A DNA stretch of 37,913 bases from Fischerella muscicola SAG 1427-1 = PCC 73103 (lineage in GTDB: Bacteria > Cyanobacteriota > Cyanobacteriia > Cyanobacteriales > Nostocaceae). This document shows positions 23,961-32,418 of this stretch, piece by piece. Every line of letters starts with the position of its first letter. Position 1 is the stretch's first letter. Made by a program: the position numbers and the translations under genes. Under the pieces are notes generated by a model. That model made no database searches and was not told the origin of the DNA. It worked only from the letters and a program-made list of their open reading frames with translations. The stretch is from NCBI RefSeq assembly GCF_000317245.1, contig NZ_AJLJ01000173.1:1-37913 (forward strand). Direction: 5' to 3'.

Positions 23961-24219
23961 GTCTAATCTTTAAAATAGAGGTAGAGGGTGATAGATAAAG
24001 AAATTTGCCCTTCATTACTAAGTTATTGCTATTTTATGCAAGAAAATAAGTGCAAAATATAAGTATAATAAGATACAACCCCTCTATTCTTATTTCAAAC
24101 CTTGATTTATCCTGAGCAGAGCAATAACTACTTGAAAATCGTAGTCATAGTTAGATATACAGACTACTTGCATATGCCCTTAAAAGGGATGTACACTGCG
24201 TTTCGGCTCCTTAGCCACC
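23961..24219. other. upstream region of the TPR gene; no gene seen
   Basis: AT-rich DNA with a short symmetric site, CCCTT-AA-AAGGG (24177-24188), about 30 bases before the TPR gene start. Nothing else stands out. Confidence 0.3.
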
Positions 24220-26406
24220 ATGAGCGTGAATGATACTGCACATTCGGATAAATTTGCGTGGAATCGCCAAGTATACCACCGTCTAAAAGTTGCCCTCAGT
24301 CTTGGTTTGCGGCGACAAATTTTGGTAGCGGTATGTGATGACTTAAACCTGAGAAATCAGGTAGCAGCACGTTTGCATTCAACTTTGGCCTATCCAGTAG
24401 GTCAAGTGCTGTATCAACCATCAAATACACAAGAAGCTAGTACGCCAGCTTATCCACGACTAGTTACTTTGAGGTTGAATTTAACTGACCCTAACCCGAT
24501 CACGCAAATAAATCAATGGCTGGTGAATTATCCACCGCCAATTGTTGGTGTTTCTAAAGATAATCCTGGACGGTCACTGCCAGTACCAGCTTTTCAGATT
24601 GTAGGCGTTGAGCAGCTGACTAAGCAACCAGTGGCCATGCAGCGTTTATTTTTGCATTATTTACGTTTAACTGAACAACATTTATCAAGCCCAGAATCCA
24701 GCAGTTTTCTGGAATCCTGTCTATTACTATGGGTATCGCGTCCTTGGTTGTATGCCATACAGCAATCAGCGCCACAGTTTTGGCGTTGTCGTACTGGTGT
24801 GTTTGTGTTTGCTGGAGAACCGACACCAACAACTCGTACCAAAAATTCACCAGAACGCTTTTCTGGTTCTAGAAGCTTAGATGTAGGAAATATTGAACAG
24901 GTAGCCTGGGAAGAACCTGTCTCTGGTGACGATTTTCCTGTGGAAGAGATTGATTTTGCAATCCAAACACCTGTAAATCGTGGACACAAACCACAAGAAC
25001 CTTCACCAATAAAATCAGAATTATTTGTACCAGAAACATTTCAGGAGGAAGCTAGAGATCAAGTTAAGATCAGCAAGACTCCATCGTCACCGCGTTTATC
25101 GCACATTAGTAAAGAGTTAACAGAGTTAGTACTAGCAACTCTTAACAGTGCGATCGCCCACGATCAAAATGAGAGTGTACAAGTACAGGAACTTCTAGAA
25201 GAAATAGACTCTTTACATTCCACAAAAGCTTCACCAGAAACATTGGCAGTAGCTTATCATCGTCTGGGCAACTTGTATCGCCTCCGCATTGAACAGGGAC
25301 AAACTAATTTAGAGAACTTGATGGTGGCTATTTTGGCGTATCAAGAGGCTATTACCCACGATGAAACTTCGCCACAAGTGCCAGATATTTTGAATGATTT
25401 GGGTACACTCTATTGGATGCTATATCGCACCCCGCCCAATTCGGAAGAAGGACAATCTTACATAGAACAGGGAATAGAATTTTATCAATTAGCTTTGAAG
25501 CTAATTTCACCTGAAACCCATCCAGAAACTTATGCACGTGTGCAAAATAATCTGGGGACTGCTTATGGTGACTTAGCACGTTTTTCTCACGCTGGGGAAA
25601 ACTGGCAAAAAGCGGTTGCTGCTTATCGAGAAGCACTCTGCTTCCGTACCGCCGAGATGGAACCATTGAAGTATGCTGCAACTCAGAATAACTTAGGTAC
25701 TGCTTACTGGCATTTGGCGCAATACAATCAACCAATGGAGCATTTAAAGAATGCGATCGTTGCTTACAGTCTTGCCTTAGCCTACTACAATCCAGAACAG
25801 GAACCACTCAAATATGGCATGATTCAAAACAATATTGGTACTGCTCATTGGAATTTAGCACAGTACGAAAATCCAGGGGAGAATCTGCAATTGGCTGTCG
25901 ATGCCTATGGAGAAGCTTTGAAATATCGTACACCAGCACATGTTCCTGCCGCTTGCGCTGCCACACAAAATAATCTGGGTACTGCTTACTGGCACTTGTC
26001 CAACCAGCCACAAATAACTAAAGAAGAACGACAAAAGTTTTTAGAACTATGCATTAATGCCTATGAAGAATCGTTGTCTCTTGCTCATTCTCTGAATGGT
26101 GCTGCTTTAAGTTTTGATATTTTTGCGACTCATAACAACTTAGGGTTAGCACATTATAATCTGGCAACAGATCAATTTTTGAATGGTGATAAAACTGCAC
26201 GTTCTCAACATTTAGAATCATCATTGGATAACCATCTACAAGCATTAAATGGACTAACTCAAAAACCCGAAGCTTACCAAACAACATTTAATTATGTAGT
26301 GAAAACTATTCGTGCTTTTCACAGTGAATTAGGAATACAAGGACAAAACCTTGCTTTATCTAAAGTGCCTAGTCACTTACTACCAGAAATACTGCCGAAG
26401 TTGTAA
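24220..26406 (+). CDS. large TPR-repeat protein, function unknown
   Basis: A protein of 728 residues. The N-terminal part (about 10-200) looks like a globular domain, with segments such as RRQILVAVCDDLNLRNQVAA and PAFQIVGVEQLTKQPVAMQ. It lacks a Walker A motif but is reminiscent of a degenerate nucleotide-binding or STAND-like fold; this is tentative. A charged linker (about 200-330) follows. From about 340 to 680 there are tetratricopeptide repeats with a period of roughly 44 residues, the best marked by AATQNNLGTAYWHLAQYNQP, IQNNIGTAHWNLAQYENPGE and TQNNLGTAYWHL. TPR arrays bind other proteins. No membrane segment or signal peptide is evident. It stands alone between psb34 and a DNA methyltransferase. 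I do not recognise a named family. Confidence 0.8.
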   Translation: MSVNDTAHSDKFAWNRQVYHRLKVALSLGLRRQILVAVCDDLNLRNQVAARLHSTLAYPVGQVLYQPSNTQEASTPAYPRLVTLRLNLTDPNPITQINQWLVNYPPPIVGVSKDNPGRSLPVPAFQIVGVEQLTKQPVAMQRLFLHYLRLTEQHLSSPESSSFLESCLLLWVSRPWLYAIQQSAPQFWRCRTGVFVFAGEPTPTTRTKNSPERFSGSRSLDVGNIEQVAWEEPVSGDDFPVEEIDFAIQTPVNRGHKPQEPSPIKSELFVPETFQEEARDQVKISKTPSSPRLSHISKELTELVLATLNSAIAHDQNESVQVQELLEEIDSLHSTKASPETLAVAYHRLGNLYRLRIEQGQTNLENLMVAILAYQEAITHDETSPQVPDILNDLGTLYWMLYRTPPNSEEGQSYIEQGIEFYQLALKLISPETHPETYARVQNNLGTAYGDLARFSHAGENWQKAVAAYREALCFRTAEMEPLKYAATQNNLGTAYWHLAQYNQPMEHLKNAIVAYSLALAYYNPEQEPLKYGMIQNNIGTAHWNLAQYENPGENLQLAVDAYGEALKYRTPAHVPAACAATQNNLGTAYWHLSNQPQITKEERQKFLELCINAYEESLSLAHSLNGAALSFDIFATHNNLGLAHYNLATDQFLNGDKTARSQHLESSLDNHLQALNGLTQKPEAYQTTFNYVVKTIRAFHSELGIQGQNLALSKVPSHLLPEILPKL

Positions 26407-26485
26407 TCAGCGGAGATGGCACTTACGCCAGTGTCACACAAAATTATGATTTTCTGTTTGTATTGAGCGACTCTAGATCTTATTT

Positions 26486-26503
26486 TGAGGACTAAAGTCC
26501 TCA
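26486..26503. repeat. TGAGGACT-AA-AGTCCTCA palindrome
   Basis: An 18-base inverted repeat followed by CTAC, a sequence commonly seen dispersed in Nostocales genomes. It lies after the TPR gene and could act as a transcript-end hairpin, although the downstream T-run is weak. Confidence 0.7.
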
Positions 26504-26609
26504 CTACAAACTTAAAAATGGTACTTTAGATACTTTAGTTATTTTTTTGCGACAAACAATATCAAAAATATGCGCCTAATATAGGCTACTTCAAATTTAC
26601 TTTATTGAC

Positions 26610-27539
26610 TTGATAAATAAGATTTTATTTGTGATTCCAGAAGAAAATTGCAATATAAAAAAATATGATTCACAAAAACCTCAAGTTTTTTATTGCCATC
26701 GTAACGGAGAATTATGGATTGGCGATTCAATAAAATGGCTACAAACTCTTGCTTCAGAATCAGTAGATTTAGTATTTGCAGATCCTCCATATAATATTAA
26801 AAAAGCTGCATGGGATAATTTTGAATCGCAAGCAGCTTATGTAAATTGGTCTTTAATCTGGATAGAAGAAGTTTCTCGAATATTAAAACCGACAGGTTCA
26901 TTATATATTTGTGGTTTTTCAGAAATTATCGCTGATATTAAACTACCTGCATTAAAATTTTTTAGTGGGTGTCGGTGGCTGATTTGGCATTACAAAAATA
27001 AGGCAAATTTCTCAAACGATTGGGGACGTTCTCATGAAAGTATCTTACATTTTAGAAAGACAAAAGATTTTTATTTTAATACAGATAATATACGTATAAA
27101 TTATGGACAACACACTTTAAAATATCCTCAACATCCCCAAGCAAAAACAAGCCAATACGGCAACAATGGTAAGAATGATAGTAGAATTTGGCATCCCCAT
27201 CCCAAGGGTGCAAAACCCAGAGATATAATCGAAATACCAACAACATGTAATGGGATGCATGAAAAAACCAAACATCCAACTCAAAAGCCAGAGGAGTTAG
27301 TGAGAAAGTTTGTACTTTCCTCATCTTCTAGAGGCGATCTTGTTGTTGATCCATTTTTCGGATCAGGAACAACGCTTGTTGTTGCAGAACAACTTGGTAG
27401 AAAATGGCTAGGCTGTGAGATTATTCCTGAATATGCAGCATGGGCAGTAGAACGTATTAAATCTGTAAAATGTATGTCAGATGAGGAATGGTTTTGGTTT
27501 GATCGCAAGAATGAAGAACGGAGGAAAAAGATTAGGTAA
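26610..27539 (+). CDS. solitary DNA methyltransferase (amino-methylating, N4/N6 class)
   Basis: A protein of about 309 residues with the two core motifs of amino-methyltransferases. The catalytic DPPY sits in VDLVFADPPYNIKKAAWDN (near 55-66). The S-adenosylmethionine-binding FxGxG sits in VVDPFFGSGTTLVVAEQLGR, near residue 250, after HPTQKPEELV. Catalytic motif first and SAM motif last gives the beta-type order. The base methylated and the recognition sequence cannot be told. The start is weak: a TTG at 26610 with no ribosome site, or a GTG at 26631; an in-frame stop at 26577-26579 limits it upstream. No endonuclease gene adjoins it, so it is probably an orphan methylase. Its low GC content and AT-rich codons, relative to the flanking genes, suggest transfer. 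Confidence 0.85.
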   Translation: MINKILFVIPEENCNIKKYDSQKPQVFYCHRNGELWIGDSIKWLQTLASESVDLVFADPPYNIKKAAWDNFESQAAYVNWSLIWIEEVSRILKPTGSLYICGFSEIIADIKLPALKFFSGCRWLIWHYKNKANFSNDWGRSHESILHFRKTKDFYFNTDNIRINYGQHTLKYPQHPQAKTSQYGNNGKNDSRIWHPHPKGAKPRDIIEIPTTCNGMHEKTKHPTQKPEELVRKFVLSSSSRGDLVVDPFFGSGTTLVVAEQLGRKWLGCEIIPEYAAWAVERIKSVKCMSDEEWFWFDRKNEERRKKIR

Positions 27540-27630
27540 TACTAGTTCTTCTTCTGTGAAATATAGATAATTATCAATTATTACATATATATTTAACCAT
27601 AATTAGGCAAGAATTAGCTTCTCTCCTTTC

Positions 27631-28497
27631 TTAATTTTCTCCCGATTTAATTACAGAAAATATAGATGAATAATCTTCGTGGGCAAATGACATTTTCATT
27701 GCCATTTCTAATATTTTTCGTACACCTTCTATACTGCTGACATTCAAACCTGCTGCTTTTGCTTCTTCAATAAAGAAATCAGTATCTTTTATCAGGTGTT
27801 TGGTGGAAAAATTGGGATTAGCGTAATTTCCTTCCAACATTCTTTGCAACTTTTTGTCAAAAGCTGGGGCATAAAGGACGCTTTGACGCAAAATGTACAT
27901 AAACAGGTCTTCGTCAATACCATAACGCTGGACAAAGCCAAGACTAAGGGCGAAACTTGCTGTTAGAGAAGCGATTAATTGATTTAAAGCTAGTTTCAGC
28001 GCCGCCGCAGTTCCCACAGGCCCAACTAGTACAGGTTCTGGGCCGAAGTGTTTTAATAACTCTAAGTGACGTTGGTATTGTTCTTGATGTGCGCCTACCA
28101 TCACAATTAAATTCCCAGCTTGTGCTTCTGAGATACTACCGAGTACGGGTGCTTCTAAATACTCACCACCTGCGGCAACTACTGCATCTCTAATTTCTCT
28201 GCTTTCGGTAGGAGTAATAGTCCCCATTTGAATGACGCTTTTTCCTGCTACAGCTTGTGAACATCGGTCTGAAAGTAAGACACTATAGATGGCTGCGGCA
28301 TTCGTCAGCATCAAAATTACACAGTCAGCTGCATTAATTGCTTGATAGGGTTTTCCTGCAACTTCCGCACCAGCTGCTTTTAACGGTTCTAACTTTTCTG
28401 GGGTGCGGTTATAGGCAATTAGCTGGACTCTTGCTTCTAACAACTTGTGTGCCATTGGCAGTCCCATTAATCCAGTCCCCAGAAATGCTACCTTCAT
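27631..28497 (-). CDS. 3-hydroxyisobutyrate dehydrogenase-family reductase
   Basis: A protein of 288 residues of the beta-hydroxyacid dehydrogenase family, which also contains glyoxylate/succinic semialdehyde reductases. It begins MKVAFLGTGLMGLPMAHKLL, a Rossmann GxGxxG NAD(P) site. It then has VIQMGTITPTESREI, matching the family's substrate-binding segment, and AALKLALNQLIASL, containing the catalytic Lys of the KxxxN motif. The start at 28497 has a clear ribosome site, AAAGGAAC, upstream. An upstream in-frame ATG at 28617 would add 40 residues, but these derive from a GACGCG palindrome repeat and overlap another small gene, so that start is rejected. A cytoplasmic NAD(P)H-dependent reductase of small aldehydes is likely; the substrate is uncertain. 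Confidence 0.85.
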   Translation of the reverse strand: MKVAFLGTGLMGLPMAHKLLEARVQLIAYNRTPEKLEPLKAAGAEVAGKPYQAINAADCVILMLTNAAAIYSVLLSDRCSQAVAGKSVIQMGTITPTESREIRDAVVAAGGEYLEAPVLGSISEAQAGNLIVMVGAHQEQYQRHLELLKHFGPEPVLVGPVGTAAALKLALNQLIASLTASFALSLGFVQRYGIDEDLFMYILRQSVLYAPAFDKKLQRMLEGNYANPNFSTKHLIKDTDFFIEEAKAAGLNVSSIEGVRKILEMAMKMSFAHEDYSSIFSVIKSGEN

Positions 28498-28535
28498 TTT
28501 TACGTTCCTTTGGTAGAGCGATCGCTGTTGGTAAG

Positions 28536-28555
28536 AGACGCGATTCATCGCGTCT
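28536..28555. repeat. GACGCG palindrome repeat, copy C
   Basis: AGACGCGATTCATCGCGTCT with a flanking GTAC on one side, located 39 bases upstream of the reductase start codon. Same family as copies A, B and D. Confidence 0.8.
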
Positions 28556-28600
28556 GTACAATTATTGTTTGCCCTCTTAGATCTAAAACTAACTAGTTTT

Positions 28601-28696
28601 TCAGCCACCTGCGGCAAAAGTAACCATAATCATTACTGAAAGTAAAATTCCGGGAATAAGTAGCACGATTAGCATTAATAAGTCATGGGTGGTCAT
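28601..28696 (-). CDS. 31-residue single-helix membrane microprotein
   Basis: An ORF of 31 codons, translated MTTHDLLMLIVLLIPG and ending TFAAGG. Almost all of it is one hydrophobic helix (about 5-27). A good ribosome site, AAAGG, lies about nine bases upstream of the ATG. The size and composition are those of the tiny subunits of thylakoid complexes, but it does not match the PetN, PetM, PsaM, PsbX or Psb30 sequences I remember. It lies on the same strand as its neighbours, with its own leader. I regard it as probably real and of unknown function. Confidence 0.55.
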   Translation of the reverse strand: MTTHDLLMLIVLLIPGILLSVMIMVTFAAGG

Positions 28697-28839
28697 AATT
28701 ATTACCTTTTGACTAAAGTAAGGATAAAATGTAAAGGATAAAGGCTAAAAAATATTTACTTTAGCCTTAATACTTCATTCTTCAGCCTTTAATGGTAAAT
28801 TAGTTTTCACCCAAGTGAGATTAATATAGTTTTAACTTT

Positions 28840-30129
28840 TCAATTTGAGATTGGTAGTTCTGGCACAGTAAATCCCTTCAGCATTAAAAATGTTTCTGTT
28901 TCCTTGAGTCCTTTACTTTGTGCCAAGACACCAAATCCACCTAATCCAAAAGGATCTAAAAGCTGACGCAATGCATCGCGGCGACGCAGTAAATCCGAAA
29001 TGGGTTGATTTGTATTAGACAGACTAACCATGCGATCGCCTAAACCCAACGCCATCAAAAATAATTCTTGCTGCGTCCAACCAACTTTAGCTAATCCACA
29101 GCGTTCACCCCATCTTTCTAAAGCTGTAAAATCAACATGGGCTGTAATGTCTTGTCGCCCAATATTGATGTAGGGGTTATTATGGCGCTGATGATGCCAG
29201 TAACACTGAAGTGTCCCTTGCGATCGCCTGGGATTATAGTAACGACTTGCCGGATAACCATAATCTATTGTTAACACATACCCTCGCTGCAAACGGTCTG
29301 CTACTACACCTAACCAATCTAGCGCCGCTAAATTTACCTCACTGCGATAACCTTCTGGATAAACGTTTTCTGGGAACTGAATACCAACTAAATCAAAGTA
29401 TTCAACTAGTCTTGGCGTAGAAGGTTCAGCGATGACTTCTGTGAAGAGAGTGAGGGGACGCTCTGACGCGGAGAGAGGGGAAGTGTGGGGAGTGAATAAC
29501 TCTTGACTATTTACAATTGTACAGACGCGATTAATCGCGTCTGTACTACTATTGGCTGTTGACTCTGGCTGTAGAGTTACATAAATTTCTCGCAGTTGCC
29601 CTTGTTCTAAAATAAATTGATGTACTGGTAGAGCATCCACCAATTCGTTTGAGAAAAAGCAGCCAATAATAGAGTTACTAAATATTTCTTCTAAACTGCT
29701 TTTGATTTCAACTGTGAATCCTTGTAAGCGTTGTTGTTGTTCTTGCCTAAGAATGGGAGACTTTTCTACAATGATGTACTTTAGGGCAGCAAAAAAATTT
29801 GGATGGCGCAGTTTGAGATAATTTAAAATATCTAGTGCTAAATGTCCTTGCCCTGCACCCATTTCTACCAAAGAAAAAGCCGCAGGTTGACCTAAAATTT
29901 CCCACATTTGGACAAATTGTTCAGCCAGCAACTCACCAAAATCAGGGCCAAGATGAACAGATGTGAAAAAGTCGCCCTGCTTACCGATATTCACAGCTTC
30001 GGTAGAATAGTAACCATACTCAGGATGATACAATGCCATATCCATGTAGGTGGCAAAAGTAATTCGCTGATCAGGACTATTAGCAATGCGATCGCTTATA
30101 GCAGCACGTAATGTTGGATGAGAATCCAT
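28840..30129 (-). CDS. SAM-dependent methyltransferase, MidA/NDUFAF7 family
   Basis: A protein of 429 residues. The N-terminus, ITFATYMDMALYHPEYGYYS, followed by GKQGDFFTSVHLGPDFGELLA, is diagnostic of the DUF185/MidA family. The SAM site is FSLVEMGAGQGHLALDIL (about 86-102), and IGCFFSNELVDALPVHQF (about 155-172) is the second conserved block. The mitochondrial relative NDUFAF7 methylates an arginine in a complex I subunit. A similar role on NDH-1 is plausible in a cyanobacterium but not shown. Residues about 189-230 are an insertion encoded by intergenic-type repeats, including a GACGCG palindrome. It ends in a normal family C-terminus. It is divergent from the Uma2 gene, with 86 bases between starts. 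Confidence 0.88.
   Translation of the reverse strand: MDSHPTLRAAISDRIANSPDQRITFATYMDMALYHPEYGYYSTEAVNIGKQGDFFTSVHLGPDFGELLAEQFVQMWEILGQPAAFSLVEMGAGQGHLALDILNYLKLRHPNFFAALKYIIVEKSPILRQEQQQRLQGFTVEIKSSLEEIFSNSIIGCFFSNELVDALPVHQFILEQGQLREIYVTLQPESTANSSTDAINRVCTIVNSQELFTPHTSPLSASERPLTLFTEVIAEPSTPRLVEYFDLVGIQFPENVYPEGYRSEVNLAALDWLGVVADRLQRGYVLTIDYGYPASRYYNPRRSQGTLQCYWHHQRHNNPYINIGRQDITAHVDFTALERWGERCGLAKVGWTQQELFLMALGLGDRMVSLSNTNQPISDLLRRRDALRQLLDPFGLGGFGVLAQSKGLKETETFLMLKGFTVPELPISN
29519..29546. repeat. GACGCG palindrome repeat, copy D, inside the MidA-like gene
   Basis: The longest copy: a perfect 28-bp palindrome with core AGACGCGATTAATCGCGTCT flanked by GTAC on both sides. It is in frame in the coding sequence and encodes TDAINRVCTI. 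It lies within a larger stretch (29441-29567) of intergenic character. Confidence 0.9.
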
Positions 30130-30215
30130 AAATTCTAAGAATTAAAATTTTCTATTTAACTAGGATCGGATTACGATACACAATCCATGTGAAAAATTAA
30201 AACTTATTTCTTCCT

Positions 30216-30893
30216 ATGTCAGCTATATATACTACTAATTTTCCTCCATTAGAAAGTGGCGATCGCTTAACTCGTGACGAATTTGAACGCCGCTATCAGG
30301 CAATGCCGCAAAATATGAAAGCAGAATTAATCGAAGGAGTGGTATACTTGGCTTCACCTGTACGCGCTAGAGGTCATGGCAGACCTCATGCTCAAATAAT
30401 AGGTTGGTTGTTAGTTTACACTGCTGCAACGCCTGGGGTAGATTTGCAAGATAACGCCACAGTACGTCTTGATGCTGACAATGAACCCCAACCGGACGCT
30501 TTATTACGAATTGAACCAGAGGTAGGTGGCAATTCCCGTATTAATGATGATGATTATATTGAAGGCACACCAGAATTAATCGTAGAAATTGCTGCTAGTA
30601 GTGCTGCTTATGATCTGAATGATAAACTTAATGCCTATCGTCGCAATGGCGTCAAAGAGTATATTGTTTGGCAAAGTTACGAAAATCGCCTAGATTGGTT
30701 CAACTTACAACAAGGACGATATGTTCTGCGAGAACCAGATGCAGATGGAATAATTCGCAGTGAGATTTTTCCTGGATTATGGCTGCTGGTTGATGCTTTA
30801 CGAGAAGGTAACATGGCTGAGGTTCTAGCAGTTCTTCAACAGGGTTTGCAAACAGCAGAACATCAAGAATTTGTGGAGAAACTCAGGAGTTAA
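30216..30893 (+). CDS. Uma2-family (DUF820) PD-(D/E)XK nuclease-fold protein
   Basis: A protein of 225 residues of the Uma2/DUF820 family, which is greatly expanded in cyanobacteria. The fold's landmarks are MKAELIEGVVYLASPVRARG, EPQPDALLRIEP with the first catalytic Asp, and TPELIVEIAASSAAYDLNDK with the Glu and the later Lys. NAYRRNGVKEYIVW follows. Family members have a restriction-endonuclease-like fold; their cellular roles are mostly unknown. It begins at an ATG 86 bases from the divergent MidA-like gene. The stop codon is four bases before the start of the GST gene, so the two may be co-transcribed. Confidence 0.88.
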   Translation: MSAIYTTNFPPLESGDRLTRDEFERRYQAMPQNMKAELIEGVVYLASPVRARGHGRPHAQIIGWLLVYTAATPGVDLQDNATVRLDADNEPQPDALLRIEPEVGGNSRINDDDYIEGTPELIVEIAASSAAYDLNDKLNAYRRNGVKEYIVWQSYENRLDWFNLQQGRYVLREPDADGIIRSEIFPGLWLLVDALREGNMAEVLAVLQQGLQTAEHQEFVEKLRS

Positions 30894-30897
30894 TCTT

Positions 30898-31932
30898 GTG
30901 CAGGACAACAAGCTAAAAAACGAAAACAGTAGGAAAAAAGGTAAGTCACTGCCTTCTGGTATAATCATCCGGTTGGGAAAATTTGTCTGGACGACCATGT
31001 GGCATCTGATGATGTCAAATCTGGCCCCTCGTAACCAATCAGGAGAATATATCCGTCCAGCTAGTCAGTTCCGCAACTCTATTAGTACAGAAGCAGACAA
31101 TCCTTATCAACCCCAAGCAGGACGCTATCGCCTTTATGTGGGTTTGGGTTGTCCTTGGGCGCATCGAACTTTAGTTGTGCGATCGCTCAAAGGTTTGGAA
31201 AATGCCATACTAGTTTCGATTGTGTCTCCTTCACCAAACGAAGGTATTTGGATTCTTAACCAAGAAGAAGAAGGTTGTCGTACTCTTCCCGAACTCTATA
31301 ATTTAGCCGTACCTGGTTATCAAGGACGCTGTACTGTTCCCGTACTCTGGGATACGCAAACCAAGACGATAGTTAATAACGAAAGTGCAGAGATTATCGT
31401 CATGTTGAATTCTCAATTTAACGAGTTTGCAACTAATCTCGGACTTGATCTTTATCCAGAAGAACTACGTGAGCAAATTGACCGTTGGAACGAAAAAATT
31501 TATCATGCGGTAAACAACGGTGTTTATCGCTGCGGTTTTGCCCAAAGTCAACAAGCTTATGACAAAGCTTGTAACGAATTATTTACTGCTCTTGACGAAA
31601 TAGACGCTGCATTGGCAAAGAGTCGCTACCTGTGTGGAGATCGGGTAACACTAGCAGATGTGCGTTTATTTACTACCTTGTTCCGTTTCGATGTGGTTTA
31701 TTACGGTTTATTTAAGTGCGATCGCCACAGAATTCAAGACTACGAAAATTTGGGGCCTTATCTACGTGATTTATATCAGCTATCAGGAGTTTCTGACACC
31801 TGTGATCTAGAGAGCGTCAAGCGAGACTATTATGGAAACCTCTTTCCACTTAACCCCGGCGGTATCATCCCCTGTGGCCCCGATGTCAACAATCTCTTGA
31901 AACCACATAATCGTCAAGTGGTTATTGGTTAG
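30898..31932 (+). CDS. glutathionyl-hydroquinone reductase-like glutathione S-transferase
   Basis: A protein of about 344 residues of the Xi-class GST family (YqjG/ECM4 type), which reduces glutathionyl-hydroquinones. The active-site Cys is in YVGLGCPWAHRTLVVRSLKG (about Cys85). The thioredoxin-like domain continues through CTVPVLWDTQTKTIVNNESA. The helical domain contains RYLCGDRVTLADVRLFTTLF and ends with NPGGIIPCGPDV. The GTG at 30898 is preferred because an AGGAG ribosome site lies nine bases upstream, within the end of the Uma2 gene. A further GTG at 30871 would overlap that gene. The first 40 residues are longer than in most relatives and contain ATG codons that could also serve as starts. 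Cytoplasmic. Confidence 0.87.
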   Translation: MQDNKLKNENSRKKGKSLPSGIIIRLGKFVWTTMWHLMMSNLAPRNQSGEYIRPASQFRNSISTEADNPYQPQAGRYRLYVGLGCPWAHRTLVVRSLKGLENAILVSIVSPSPNEGIWILNQEEEGCRTLPELYNLAVPGYQGRCTVPVLWDTQTKTIVNNESAEIIVMLNSQFNEFATNLGLDLYPEELREQIDRWNEKIYHAVNNGVYRCGFAQSQQAYDKACNELFTALDEIDAALAKSRYLCGDRVTLADVRLFTTLFRFDVVYYGLFKCDRHRIQDYENLGPYLRDLYQLSGVSDTCDLESVKRDYYGNLFPLNPGGIIPCGPDVNNLLKPHNRQVVIG

Positions 31933-32025
31933 TAAGGTTACTCGTTAAGAATTCTCTCTGTCCTCCTTTTCCTCCTTGTCCTCAATACCAAAATATTTCC
32001 TTATTTATACATTAGGAAATACTAA

Positions 32026-32241
32026 TCAATTTCGTCTTTTTCTTGCTTGATAATCTAATAAAGCTCCTGCGCTGACTGTAGTCCTTCCGTTTGTTCTACG
32101 CATAGGAATTTCTCCTCTTTGTAGGGCCATATAAAGGTTGGCTTGGTCTACATTTAAAAACTTGGCTGCTTGAACCAGAGAAATACCTCGCTTCGGAAAA
32201 CCTAGTTTGTTTCTTTTGCGATGAGATAAGTGGCTAAACAT
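32026..32241 (-). CDS. small helix-turn-helix (excisionase-like) DNA-binding protein
   Basis: A basic protein of 71 residues. The middle, GISLVQAAKFLNVDQANLYM followed by ALQRGEIPMRRTNGRTTVSA, has the helix-turn-helix plus wing pattern of the excisionase/MerR-like HTH group. The ends are Arg- and Lys-rich. Such proteins either regulate genes or assist integrases. No integrase is seen in this window, but the protein stands at the left edge of the AT-rich restriction-modification island. It is divergent from the ArsR-type gene. Confidence 0.65.
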   Translation of the reverse strand: MFSHLSHRKRNKLGFPKRGISLVQAAKFLNVDQANLYMALQRGEIPMRRTNGRTTVSAGALLDYQARKRRN

Positions 32242-32381
32242 AGCGAAATATAAAAAACTACTTAAGAAAATTAACTTTTCTTACAAAAACGTTACAAAAT
32301 CACATAAAGATACAATCCACCTGCGCAGCATCTCGGTTGCGTTAGAGGGATATTGCACAACTTAGTTAGTTTGACGAACAG

Positions 32382-32408
32382 CTAATTAGATTCCTGTCTA
32401 ATTAGATT
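32382..32408 (+). promoter_or_regulatory. duplicated CTAATTAGATT site upstream of the ArsR-type gene
   Basis: CTAATTAGATT occurs at 32382-32392 and again at 32398-32408, 16 bases apart. Each copy contains the palindrome CTAATTAG, and the second copy ends 10 bases before the ATG. The position and symmetry suggest operators for autoregulation. Confidence 0.5.
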
Positions 32409-32418
32409 ATAACAGATT

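Noticed and set aside
28498..28617. 40-residue N-terminal extension of the hydroxyisobutyrate-dehydrogenase-like protein
   Set aside because: It translates a palindromic repeat and overlaps the microprotein gene, while MKVAFLGTGLMG at 28497 has a proper ribosome site and matches the family N-terminus.
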